Shown here: in pieces, positions 35,354 to 46,250 of the stretch
Numbering within the stretch: position 1 is the first letter of the stretch
How the letters are laid out: the number at the start of each line of letters is the position of its first letter
NCBI RefSeq assembly: GCF_030272615.1
Contig: NC_081414.1
Location: 908,801,009 to 908,865,008, forward strand
Source of the DNA: Cryptomeria japonica
Taxonomy: Eukaryota > Streptophyta > Pinopsida > Cupressales > Cupressaceae
Direction: 5' to 3'
Length of the DNA stretch: 64,000 bases
Notes under the pieces: generated by a model
Databases searched by the model: none
What the model saw: only the letters and a program-made list of their open reading frames with translations
Told to the model about the DNA's origin: nothing
Made by a program: the position numbers and the translations under genes

Positions 35354-36738
35354 TGCAACAAAAATGGAAAGAGCACAAAGAGAGGCACAATCACACAAGA
35401 CACCCCCCCCCAATGTGATGATTTTGGAACTTTATAAGTAGTGTGTATACAATGGGCCACTTGCAAAAAATGGCAAAGTGGACTTCTGATTTACAATTTT
35501 ACAACTACCTCAATAAGGCCAAAAGAGACTCAAACTGATAATGCAAGAGATCTAACTAAGATCCAAGCAATTTACAAGTACCTAATAGGCCAAATAAGAC
35601 CAATATCTGAAAGTACAATTTCCACTCAAAATATTTGAAATCTGATCATAGATTATGAAAGTAGATGAAAAAATAAGCACTTTCAAAAAAAATGGTACCT
35701 GAAAAGGAGGTCGTATGATCTCAAATGAGGCCTTGGAAGTTGCAGAATTGAGGATTGGACAGGTACAGCTGAGAGAATTCAAAAATTATAAAAAAAACCT
35801 ATGCACCAAAATCAGAAAATAACCACACCACTGCGAAGACCACGAAATTTTAGCCCATTTCAAAAAAAATTGCACCAAAAAAGGAGCAAAAATGAGCAAG
35901 ATATGACCTTTCAAAGTTGGATTGTAAAACTGAAAAGCTCAATGGAGAGGGGTCAAATTTTTTTTTTAAAAATGCTGATGTGATGCTGACGTCAGCAATT
36001 CACTATGTTAAATTTGACGGTCCTATGACCATCGTAAAACTTCGCCTTCCTGCTGACTGGGCGTCTGTACTGTACGGACTGCTGACTGGGCAGGTGACTG
36101 TGCAGATTTGCTGACAGGGCATATGGATCTGATGTGGTTGTGTAGTGTGTATGGTTTAACCCATGGGCTAGTGGCCACCTGCCACATGGCGGACGCGGGG
36201 CCGCTTGTTTTGGTAGTCGCCGACAGAGGATTGTGTCGTCGGAGGCGAAAGATACCGGCGGCGGGCGGGGAGCCACGTGCTGCTGGCGGCGGTGGCTGAG
36301 GGGGCCGGCGGGAGCGAGTGTGATGGTGACGTGCGGAGCCGGGAGGACGGGACGGCCAGCGGCGACGTCGACGACGGTGGGAGTACGCAGCGTCCGGAGC
36401 AGTCGGCAAGTACAGGTACGTAGCCTGCAACACCTGCGACACGCAAGTACGACAGAGTATGGGGGGGTCTGCGAACCCTCAACAATGCAAAAAAAACTTT
36501 TTTTTTGATTTTTTTTGAAAAAAAATTTCGAAATCCATATGATAATAGCCAAAATGGGGAAAAAAATTTTGTCGCCAAAATAGGTTGACTTTATAGTCGA
36601 AATTTATGGAAACGGCCTCCCGGATTCAACGGTGATGTCCAAATCGCTGTATGATGCCCCCAAAAAATGAAGATACCCAAATCCGAAAATAGAAGCCTTC
36701 CACGATGTCTCCAAAAACCAATCAATGAAGCCCCAATA
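35354..36738 (-). other. Long 5' leader of element B with a GC-rich island
   Basis: 1.4 kb between primer site and gag, long for a copia element. 36140-36460 is strikingly GC- and CpG-rich, while the sequence around it is AT-rich with A/T homopolymers (36485-36570). Frames on both strands of the island are open only because of composition, and no domain was seen. Confidence 0.6.
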
Positions 36739-36750
36739 GCTCTGATACCA
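36739..36750 (-). other. Primer binding site of element B, initiator tRNA-Met type
   Basis: The minus strand reads TGGTATCAGAGC, touching the inner edge of the 5' LTR at 36751. Confidence 0.92.
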
Positions 36751-37198
36751 TGCAGGATTTTGCCAAGATCAAGGGCACAATGAAAAGCATAAAAAGAGAC
36801 AATAGAATGACAAGAACAAACTGTATTCTCATCAATATGCGAATGATCAACTGGATTCACCAATACAATGAATAGAGGCCTGCTTATATAGGCAAGGCCA
36901 TATGGATGTATAAGCACGCAAATATGACATGTGGCTCAATGAGAAACAAGGGTAAGTAAGAAATACTAATGGTTGGTAGGAGAAATAATATAATATTCCA
37001 CAAGAGGTGGATGACCCATCGAATGTGGAGTGTAACAGCAAAATAAGACCACAAAAGGTGGAATTTCTCCTACAAGCTCTATCCCTATGTGCACACTTCC
37101 CTAAGTGTCTCAAATCCAAACTACGAAGAGATGCATTATCCTAAGTTAACTTAAGTAAGTGTAATAATATCCAAAATGAATATTTATTTACACCAACA
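36751..37198 (-). repeat. Element B 5' LTR
   Basis: 448 bp. It carries the same TATATAAG promoter motif as the other LTR and an extra 20 bp near 36950. The CAG at 36753 against TAG at 30588 is another C/T difference. Confidence 0.92.
36883..36890 (-). promoter_or_regulatory. TATA box in element B 5' LTR
   Basis: The minus strand TATATAAG is conserved in both LTRs and sits about 300 bases into the LTR, a normal place for U3. Confidence 0.65.
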
Positions 37199-37203
37199 GT
37201 CTC

Positions 37204-38255
37204 AAGCATAGACAAGCACTGCAAATATTACAACTGAGACCCCTAGCACCGAACCACCCAAAGACACTGCAACTGCTACAGGTATAGACCAAAGTGTTGC
37301 ATCTACTGAGCAACCTATCGAGGGTCAGCAAGCCTCACAAGCACTTGTCTTAGTGCCACAAACCAAAGGAAAGGAGAAGAAGGTGAGAAAGCATGGTTTT
37401 AAATTTGACTTATCTAAACCGATCGTGTTGCCCAATGTAGACATTTCCAAATTGAAAGGGCAAGCACTCACTGAATTCAGTGAACTATGCAAAGCAAAGG
37501 CCGAACAGGAGAGGCAACTGGCCATACAGAAAAAGAACAAAGTACTTCAGAAGGTTAGGACACTAACAGAAATGCTACCATCAGCAACAGTGTCAACCGA
37601 TGCAGCCATCCATATTCAGTTGGATGAACTCCTTAATCAGATTGAAACATTCGGAGTTGATGCATCCAAGTACTTAAGCAAGCTCAAGGATAAAGAGCTT
37701 ACAACAAAAATGATAAAGGAAGTACAAAAATCAATTGCTATTGGCAAGGTAAAACTTGTCAAATTCATTGCCTAGTTGTCCCCTCAACTCAAGCACATTC
37801 TTTATTTATTCCAGAAATTATGTACATTTTCTTTATTTATTAAAGATATCAAAAATAAAACTAATGCAATTGAGAAAGAGATCACCGATCTCTCATCCAA
37901 GTTGACCACTGAGCCTAATTTAGTTTAGAAATTTTACAAAAAGCTACAACAGCTCATGGCTCAATAGTTAGAACTGAGGAATGAAGAGCATAAAATTAGG
38001 ATGGATATAATGACCCTTCAAACATTATTCCCTCCTCATCTATCATCAATACAGGAGCAGCTCAACAGAGCTACAAGCTTATCAACTACACAAGAGGGAA
38101 GCACTCTTGATGGCTTGATATCACTCTTATCTGATATTCAAGCACAAAACTCCCTTATGGAAAGTCTCAAGGTCTCACTCTCAGTTGCCCTCACCGATGC
38201 CTGGACCAAGTATAAGACTATTTTTGATCAGTTACCGCCTTCGGATGGAAATTAA
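37204..38255 (+). pseudogene. Element A ORF2, last part
   Basis: Continues ORF2 after the copia B insertion, with a TAG just after the junction (37209, CAG type). A threonine-rich stretch leads to a basic helical region (KGKEKKVRKHGFKFDLSKP at about 37370), then amphipathic, coiled-coil-like helices (AKAEQERQLAIQKKNKV, KLKDKELTTKMIKEV). Stops near 37775, 37926 and 37966 are TAG. The last open stretch (38001-38255) ends in DQLPPSDGN. The whole ORF2, rejoined across both insertions, would be about 1,100 residues. I do not recognise the family. Confidence 0.6.
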
Positions 38256-38663
38256 TTTTTTAATGTTTGTCAAAAAGGGGGAGTTATATTATGATACTAC
38301 ATAGAGGAAAGCCCAACAAAGGGGGAGTAATTCTACACTTGCAGAGTAGTACAGTTTTGATTAATTCTACACTTGGAGAGTAGTATAGTTTTGATAACAC
38401 AATTTTGAGTATTATATACAAGGGGAGTATACCGAGCAAAATATACAAAGCACTCAGAGCACACAAGTACAGAACAGAACCGAACATGCAAAATTCAGAG
38501 TTATGTACAGGATAATGATAAGGGGAGTATATCTGCATATACTATTTTATTGACTATTGTACATATTGTCAAGTATAGTCATTTTGTCAAGTATATAGTT
38601 TTTGAGTTATGACTTTGTAAGTAGTTTTTGTCAAACATCTCAACTAATGTCAAAAGGGGAGAT
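38256..38663 (+). other. 3' tail of element A with repeated polypurine-like tracts
   Basis: Five AAGGGG-type tracts occur near 38270, 38318, 38421, 38521 and 38652; the last touches the 3' LTR and is the likely plus-strand primer. A 34-bp tandem pair lies inside (38328-38395). Confidence 0.7.
38328..38395 (+). repeat. 34-bp tandem duplication
   Basis: Copies at 38328-38361 and 38362-38395 begin TAATTCTACACTTG and end AGTTTTGAT, with two differences. Confidence 0.85.
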
Positions 38664-39842
38664 TGTTACTACTTATCAAATTGCCATTAGTTTCATATCC
38701 AAAGTCATACTATATATTCTAGTTGGTTAGTATTACCGAATCATGCAATCAGTACACTCAGAGAAGTCGCTATGAATAGTCTAGTCTGTTACAGAAGAAA
38801 GCAGTCACAGAACGCAATATTCACCAAGCTGTTTACCGAGTAAAGTTTCATGGCTACCGAGTGATAAAGTTAACTCACCGAGTTGATATTCACCGAGTGA
38901 AACGTTTTACCAGATACATTGAACCTGGACATGCACATGAAAACATGTTACAACATCGAGGCACATCTAACCGTTTTTGCATTGGGAATTGCACTATGAG
39001 ATTGTGTATGATTACAAGGTCAATCTAACCAATGAGATATTTTGTTTAGTTATTCATTCAAAGAATCTTTTGTAAGATCGAAGCAATGAATCAGATCACC
39101 GCTGTAAGAGATCTATTTATACAACATGATTCTAGGGTTAGACATATGAGATGCAATAAGAGATAACAGAGTGTATGCATGAAGGAAGACTGTTACAAAG
39201 ACACAGAGAGGTCACTGAGAAGGTTATCAGTGAACAGTCGAAGAACAGAGTAAATAGAAGGTTTTATCAAGTTTCATTATGGGTTACCGAGGTATGCTAC
39301 AAGCTAGGTAATCTTATTCAGAGCACATAGAATCTGCTTTAGCATTTCAGATGTAAAGTTGCAGATATTTGTAATGATTTTATTGTAATATTTTGAAGTT
39401 GTAAGAGAAACCTTTAACAGGGTAAAAGACTCTAACCAAGTCTATAAATTGTAAATCCTTTAACCAGGTGCTACACTTATATAGTGTTGTAAAAATCCTT
39501 TAGTAAGCTAGATCTAACTGATCTTGATACTCCTAACAGGGTAAGCTATCAGAAATAGCTAAATGTATCTCTAACCAAGCATTCTTTATTATTGTACTAG
39601 TGAAGTTGTGGGTGCCATCCCCACCGTAGTTTTTCTCTCTAACCAAGAGTTTCTGCGTGACCAAAATATATCTGTTATGGAGTGAATCATGTATGATTGT
39701 TATCTGTTGATTATAGTTTTATTTTATGTTACTGCACTATTCTGTCTATGCATAACAGTAAGGTTATTATAAGAGAAAAGTTTTGGAGTACTGATTCACC
39801 CCTCCCCTCTCAGTACATTAGCTTTCTATATTGGGCCTAACA
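38664..39842 (+). repeat. Element A 3' LTR
   Basis: 1,179 bp, TGTTAC...CTAACA, followed by GTTTG (39843-39847). Compared with the 5' copy it has 22 extra bases in the first ACCGAG cluster and about 3% substitutions. Confidence 0.92.
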
Positions 39843-39847
39843 GTTTG

Positions 39848-42397
39848 TTCTACTCTTTTTATTTTTTAAAGCCAACTATATTGATGCTATTCTCAACTAT
39901 GGCCCCTAGTATTTTTGTTCCTCTCTAGACTTGCTTTCGCATTTTGAACTAGAGAATTTAAGCTCTTTATGTGCCTTTCTAGGGGGAGTTCTTTGGGTTA
40001 CCTTTTTCATGTTGAAATTCCCTAACCATGATAGCTTCCTCCCAAGGTAGCATCATTTATTTTGATCTTGACACTTTATTTTCAGCTCAAACTTTGAAGA
40101 GAGTATTGAAAATGACATCTTCGAGGATTCAAATAAGATGATTGATGTACAACTTGGCCAAATGAGGCATTCCAAGTTTGTTCTCTATTTTAGACAACCT
40201 AATATGTGCTACCATTTTCAATCATCTAAAGTACTTCTAGTTACTCCTCATAACAAACATGCTTCTTGGCTAGTTGAATATAACCTCCGATGAAAAATAA
40301 TGAAGGAGGATAAAATAGCATCTAGTAGGACAAAATTACTTTATTGAAGAAATAATCAACTGTCCATTGGAATTTAAATGAAAACTAAGTCGTTAGCAAA
40401 ATATTAGAAAACTAAATCTAATTGTCTAACATTACTATTATTTAAATTATCGGTAAACGTTTTAACGTGATCAGTGACATTGGCATGACATGCCCTCCAA
40501 CTCCATGTGAAATGCTTTTGACCCAGAGCTATGAACCAATGAGGCCACAAATGGAAGACCTCATCCCCATACTTCACTTGTTCAAACCCATGAGCTCACA
40601 AGGCCTTGTGAGCTCAGTGGCCCAAAGATTTGAACCATGGTGACCGCTTCACCAATGAAGTATTTTAACCACAACCCTATATGTCCAAAGACAGTTTATT
40701 GAAAATTAAAATAAATAGTTAAGAGTGTGTTTTATCATTACAGCACCATACTATCAATCTAGCTTTGCTCCAATGATACCATGCTTGTCCCTTCAAAACT
40801 TATCATGAGGTTTGGTATGGTCAATAAAAGAGCAAAGTAGAAAGGTTAACCTTTGTTTTAAGCAAGGGTGGCAAAATAATTGATGTGAAACCAATGCTGA
40901 CATTGAAAGAGCAGGGAAAGGTTTATGTCAAATAAGGTGAAGAACGTGCATGTCCTTTGGGTGAACAGGAGATCTGAGATGAACTCCTTTATGCTTCCCC
41001 ATGTGATTGACCTCACTGGTTTGAATGAAGTGGAGAATATGTACGTTTGTTTGTTTTCGTTGGGACATTTACATTTAGTGTTTTCAACAACATCCACCGC
41101 CATTGCTTTATACGGGTGTATCTAGCAGGCCTATCTAGCGCGGCCTCTCTGGAAAAGCTTTAATATGTCATTTTAATATTGAAAGCCAGATCGTATGATA
41201 TAACTGCTATTAATTGGAACCCATTAAACTTCTGCAGGTGGTTAAGAAAAGATTATGTTCACACTGGCATCCAGAAGTAGGGTTACAACAATAGCACTCT
41301 ATGGAAGATTGATAGCTTCAATGGTCAAAGATATTTGTTTTCTTTCTTAAAATATACTAACTATTTACTAGTTTTGCAAGTAAACCATGTGTTTGATGAA
41401 ATGATAAACTTTCTGATTCGAAAACAGTAAGCTAAAAATTAAACTACCACCTTTTACCAATTGAAAGGTCATCAAAGTATAGATATATTGGGTGGATACA
41501 GATGAAGAGTACAAATAAGATTGTACCTTAGCTAAAAAAACAAAAAGAGAAGATTTGATGATTGTGCTTTCAACTGATAAAAGAGTACCAAGATTCCACC
41601 CAGTCAAAATGAAGCTGCTCCAAAGATTTGAAGATTGAAGAATGGTGGGAATATCAAATACTTTTATAAGATGTTGCTTTGTCATGATCTCATGTAAAGC
41701 ATTGGTGGGTGACTCAGATGAAGAACTGTGGCCCTGTCAAGCGAAGAAAACGTTGCATATTTGCCAACACATTTTTGAAGGCTTGCAATAAAGTTGATCA
41801 GACAAGTACAAAAATGGAGCAAGAGAAGAGTTAAGGATGAAGAAGACATTTCAATTAAAAAATGAAAAAGCTGGTTAGGATGCATGAACCAGAAGTAATA
41901 TGGGCACATCATAAACAGTTGGCATGTACTTTTGTCGAAATAATAGGGTCAAATGCTTGTATTTTATATACATGTAATGTGTGTGTTGGTTGGTATTTCA
42001 AAATTTAAAACTAAGTAGGGAGTTGTAGACATTAATTATTAATAACTATGCTTTTCTTTGGGAGTGTTTGCCCATTGTCTATGGGCCCATGGATCAACAT
42101 TCCATGGCCGTGCTTGTATCACTTTAATTATGTCTTAAGGAAGCCATGCAAAACTATGCAAGAAAGCCCCTTTATACGTACGCATGCAGACACACATGTG
42201 ACTGTGCAAGTGGAACTTCTAGCCATGTTATTATCTTTGAGAGACTATCTTGATATTATAATTTTGTGTCAATTAGGACTTAGTCCTTTATTTTACATAT
42301 ATATTTGTTTTTCATGCTATCTACATTCCTTGTACTATCTATAATTAGACAATCATTTTATACTTAAATTTTACTATTCCACCATCTTATATGCAAT
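39848..42397. other. Unassigned sequence right of element A
   Basis: This is the continuation of the pre-insertion locus. Open frames of up to about 100 codons exist (for example plus 40925-41125 and minus 41685-41368), but none shows a recognisable domain or convincing gene structure. It contains the palindrome at 40591. Confidence 0.45.
40591..40616. repeat. Perfect 26-bp palindrome
   Basis: TGAGCTCACAAGG followed at once by its reverse complement. It lies within a higher-GC patch (40480-40680) inside AT-rich surroundings. Confidence 0.9.
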
Positions 42398-42439
42398 TTG
42401 ATTTTCATTAATCTTACACATAGACAGAAGAATACTTTC

Positions 42440-42960
42440 ACTACAGTAAGGGAACTTTTCCTTTCAGCTGAGTTTTTTTTTGGTCTTATTAATTATGCAA
42501 ATGCTATGTTCCAAAGAGCCATGTACATGGGTTTTGATGATTTGATTGGAATAATAATTACCATTCATTATAAGAAGTGAACAAAACACATTGATTTCTC
42601 TTGATCCAAATAAATTAGTGTTTAGTGTGATTGAGGAAAAAATATATAATCACATAATATTAAAAAATGGAATCTCTATTGATCTTGAAAAATTCAGAGT
42701 CATAATAGAATTGCCTATAATGATTTAGACAAGTCTGATTAATAATACTTCTATTAAAAAATCGTTTTGGTGAGAAAATTCATAAACAATTCTTTTGATA
42801 ATATTACTCCTTTTTAAAAATGTTTCTCAAAATTAAATAATTTTCTTACCTATTATATTGTTTTGATGTTACTTTCAAAATTCTAAAACAAGTCATAGCT
42901 AGTGGTCTATCCTTCACACAACTTAATGTTAACAAAACCTTCATTTTGAACATCAATGCC
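42440..42960 (+). pseudogene. Old Ty3/gypsy RT relic
   Basis: FGLINYANAMFQRAMYMGFDD (42475-42545) follows the RT motif FGLxNAxATFQRAM. After a stop near 42578 comes ISLDPNKLVFSVIEEKIYN-like sequence and then GISIDLEKFRVIIELP (to about 42720), matching the RT palm-thumb order NPxKCxFGV, GHxVSxxGIxxDPxK. Sequence after 42730 is too decayed to follow. Many frame breaks make this one of the oldest remnants in the window. Confidence 0.6.
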
Positions 42961-43903
42961 ATTGATAAAGCTATACATTTTTTAATGATCTAATATTTTG
43001 ATAAAGGAGAAAGGAAATACTATTATTTTAGACAAATATTAAAGAAAACTAAAACAAGGAACCCATTCCCCATAAATTTTTCTATATGCTTATTTTTAAT
43101 TATTTCTAAATACATGTACATATTGATGAGTAATAAAGTGATTATGTATTCAAATGTGGCTATCATAACACACCTTCATAGATTACTCATTATTGATGTA
43201 AGATCAATGAAATGAATCTGCAAGATTGGAGAATGTGATTTAAAATTCAAAACATGCAAAACCATCTAAGGTACATATGAACTTACAAAAAAATAATCCA
43301 AAAATCCAAATTATATATTGAATTCAGTTGTCATTACTATAAATAAAAATCTATAGACATGACATTGTTTTCAATTTGTAAAGAGGTTCAAATTTCTTAA
43401 AGGGATCAGTATTAGGTTTTGTATGCAACAATATGATTTCTATCTCTCACAAGATGATCGGTATAATGATTTGATCTTTTATATTTCTAAAATGACTCTT
43501 GTCTTAATAACCTTGATAAAAGGAAATTGAGACCTCTAAGTTTCTAAACTCTCAAATTTTCATGAGTTTAAGATTTTGTCTTCAATCATAATAAAGATAG
43601 TATTTTGTAATGATTTCTAATACATGAACAAAGCCAATAGGTAGACTTAAGATTTTCCATGAAGGAATTTATTATAGAAGTTACACTATAAAGACTATAC
43701 CTCATAAATCTTTTGAGGTTGATTATCACTAACCAACTCTTTTTAAAGATGCACACATTTTAGTTCTTTCATACTTGCCTTGTTAACTTTTTGTAAAAGT
43801 ATAAGCAATTTTCAATTTGAAAACAAGTTATATATGAAATACAGTATAGTGTATTTATTTCTTTTATTCACAATGTAATATGTCTGATTGTTATTTCCTG
43901 CAG
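42961..43903. other. Unassigned AT-rich sequence
   Basis: No gene, repeat or element edge was recognised. It ends in a pyrimidine-rich TTGTTATTTCCTGCAG that resembles a 3' splice site. Confidence 0.4.
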
Positions 43904-43971
43904 ATGAAGAGAGAACATTAATTGATTCCGATGTCCTTCTCCAAGCAAATGAATCAGGTTATATAAGATAA
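43904..43971 (+). other. Possible exon edge
   Basis: After CAG at 43901-43903 the sequence reads open as DEERTLIDSDVLLQANESGY, with codon usage unlike its surroundings, until the left end of element C. Branch-like and pyrimidine signals precede it. The gene is not recognised and the open length is only about 60 nt, so this is weak. Confidence 0.25.
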
Positions 43972-44486
43972 TGGGGGAAGACCAAGAGTTGCCTTGGTCG
44001 GTTATGTCCTTTGGACATAACCGATCAAGATAACCCTTGATCGCATCCCATCATTACCCAACCAACATGATGCTAATTAACCCGATATAAATCGGTGCCT
44101 TTATGTGATTCATATTAACCGATTGTTATCGTTGTTAATGCATAACCCAATAATATGTATCGGTAACTAAGGCATCCTTAACCGATTCCCAATCGGTGGT
44201 AGTTAAACAAGCCCGATATATTAATTGGTGCATTACTAATCACATCCAATAATATATCGGTGGCATCTTTATTAAGTGCAAATAGATAGTTATGGAGGAG
44301 TTCGATAGATCATGATATATCAATATATATTAATATACATATGAAGTAATTATTATTACTTCATATATATATTCATACATATTCATACATCTTCAAGATC
44401 GAACATATATATATATCTGCATTAATGCTATCTGATGAAAAGGGGTTTGTATCAGTTTTATTTGACTGATGCTATTTTTATCAACA
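43972..44486 (-). repeat. Element C 3' LTR
   Basis: The minus strand begins TGTTGATAAAAATAGC after the GAGGGAG tract. The other end, CTTCCCCCA at 43972, is inferred because no second LTR is in the window. It contains at least eight ACCGAT/ATCGGT motifs in both orientations between 43995 and 44265. Confidence 0.65.
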
Positions 44487-44500
44487 CTCCCTCTTAGCTA
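44487..44500 (-). other. Polypurine tract of element C
   Basis: The minus strand reads CTAAGAGGGAG directly before the LTR. Confidence 0.7.
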
Positions 44501-45007
44501 GGGAAGATAAAGTCATAATGTCTAGCATCTTATTTTTCATGATGGTCAGGATTCCCTATGGAATCTTATAATCTCACTCTTCATAGGATCATACGAAGTA
44601 TCAACTAAACATATGATACAAGAGGTTCATCATTTTGAGATGACATGATATCACCTAACCACGTGATATCAGTATTGCCTAAACATGCAATACTTAAGGA
44701 TAAACATATGAAAATAGTTAAATCTTCAACTTATCCAAGTTATGGTAAGTGCACTAACATTTCATTCAAATGTTATACCACAACACAATCATGGCACATC
44801 CATGACATACTAGAGATCCAACATGATAACTGGTTTGAACATTATAAGATTGTCACCTTACAATGTCTACATACAAGTGTTCATTATCTGAGAGATCGTC
44901 ACCTCTTGGATATGAACACAGGGGGTTAAACCCATAAAAGTCCTATCATGACAAAGAAGTTTACACATTAAACATCTTATTGATATGCAAGTACAGATTA
45001 CAACAAA
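44501..45007 (-). other. 3' untranslated region of element C
   Basis: About 500 nt between the pol end and the polypurine tract. No conserved frame was recognised. Confidence 0.55.
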
Positions 45008-46250
45008 TTACCTTTCTATCATACCTAAACCTTTTCTGAAGTGATCAACCTTCACTCTGGAAAGTGGTTTGGTCAGAATATCTGTAGTCTGATCTCCTGT
45101 ACTAACATATTCCAATTTGATCACATTTTTGTCTACCATGTCTCGCACATAATGGTATGGAATCTCAATATGCTTGGATCTGTCATGAAATACTAGATTT
45201 ATAAAAAGCTTTATGCAGCTCTGGTTGTCACAATGGATGAAAGTGGGTTTCATGGGTTCACCAAATAATCCCACAAGCAACTTCCTAAGCCATACTGCCT
45301 CTCGAGCAGCCATGGAAGTTGCAATGTACTTAGCCTCGGTGGAACTCTGAGCTACAGAAGACTATTTTCTACTGATCCAAGATATCATGGTTGAACCTAA
45401 ACTGAAGCAACACCCTGAAGTGCTTTTCCTGTTAGTCACACTCCCAGCCCAATCTGAGTCTGTAAATCCATGTAGGTCTAGATCAACTTTCTCATATTTG
45501 AGACCAAGGTTTAGAGTACCTTGTAAGTATCTCATAATGTGTTTCACTGCAATCAAGTGGATTTCCTTAGGCTCATACATAAACTAACCTAAGGCATTGA
45601 CCGCATAACAGATATCTAGCCTTGTACTCACCAGATACACCAGGGACCCAATCATCAGTCTGTATAGAGTAGGATCAGTGGATTGTGACTCTACTACTGC
45701 TTCCTTAAGTATATGTAAATTTGTTTCCATGGGAGAGGTCATAGGTCTGCAGTTATGCATTCTGAATCTCTTTAAAATGTCTAAGGTATACTTTCCTTGG
45801 TTTAGTATAATGTTTTCAGAAGTTTGCCATATTTCCAAAACTAGGAAGTAATGAAGGAGTCCCAAGTCCTTCATATAAAATTATTTAGATAAATCTTTCT
45901 TGCATTGATCTATGAGGTGATCTTCTCCTGTGATTAGTAAGTCATCAACATATAGAATCAATATTAACATATCACCTTTATTTTATTTGTAGTAGAGATT
46001 TGGATCTGCATCATTTTTAGAGAAGCCTAGTTTAGAGAGATAGGTGTCAATTATTTCATACCAGGACCTAGGAGCCTGTTTAAGCCCATAGAGAGCTTTC
46101 TTGAGTCTGCACACATGAGACTCTCGACCCTGAATTTCAAATCCTTTAGGTTGCTCTAGGTAGACTTCTTCTGAGATCTCACCATTAAGAAATGTTGTCT
46201 TAACATCCATCTGGTGCACCTTCCACCCTTTTGCTGCTGCAATGGCTAGT
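45008..46250 (-). pseudogene. Element C RT C-terminus and RNase H
   Basis: One frame from the junction at 46250 to the natural stop at 45008: KGWKVHQMDVKTTFLNGEIS, LYGLKQAPRSWY, YVDDLLITG near 45945, and MKDLGLLHYFLVLEIW. RNase H follows: FTDSDWAGSVTNRKSTS, the SSTEA region, HCDNQSCIKLF, KHIEIPYHYVRDMV, and ends KGLGMIER. Premature stops near 45981, 45875, 45581 and 45361 are TAA or TAG of CAA/CAG type. No frameshift was seen. Confidence 0.85.

Larger units (their letters stand above)
30586..37198 (-). mobile_element. Element B: Ty1/copia element, nearly full frame
   Basis: 6.6 kb with GTCTC target duplications at 30581-30585 and 37199-37203. LTRs are 428 and 448 bp (TG...ACA), with an initiator-Met primer site next to the right LTR and a G-rich tract next to the left. 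A single minus-strand frame runs 35353 to 31283 (1,356 codons) with no frameshift, only stops of C-to-T type. Domain order gag, protease, integrase, RT, RNase H defines copia. The LTRs differ by about six substitutions plus a 20-bp indel, the lowest divergence of any complete element here. Confidence 0.93.
9033..39842 (+). mobile_element. Element A: non-autonomous LTR retrotransposon with two later insertions
   Basis: The element starts TGTTAC and ends AACA. It has direct LTRs (9033-10189 and 38664-39842), GTTTG target duplications on both sides, an initiator-Met-type primer site and a polypurine tract before the 3' LTR. Without the Tat (14055-30247) and copia B (30586-37198) insertions it is about 8.0 kb. 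It encodes a coiled-coil/zinc-knuckle ORF1 and a long ORF2 of unknown family. No protease, RT, RNase H or integrase motif was seen, so it would need enzymes from another element. The two LTRs differ by roughly 35-40 substitutions (about 3%) plus a 22-bp indel near 9208/38840. Confidence 0.9.
43972..46250 (-). mobile_element. Element C: 3' part of a Ty1/copia element
   Basis: It comprises a 3' LTR (about 43972-44486), a polypurine tract, a 3' untranslated region and the pol C-terminus. At 46250 it is cut inside the RT gene by the 5' LTR of element D. The missing half (N-terminal RT, integrase, protease, gag, 5' LTR) should follow the 3' LTR of D, beyond base 64000. Confidence 0.85.

Noticed and set aside
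36023-36578. Arginine/proline-rich open frames in the copia B leader
   Set aside because: Open on both strands because of GC composition; no recognisable domain and no start or splice logic.
40858-41125. Host protein-coding exon
   Set aside because: Short frames on both strands, no domain, no convincing splice signals on both sides.
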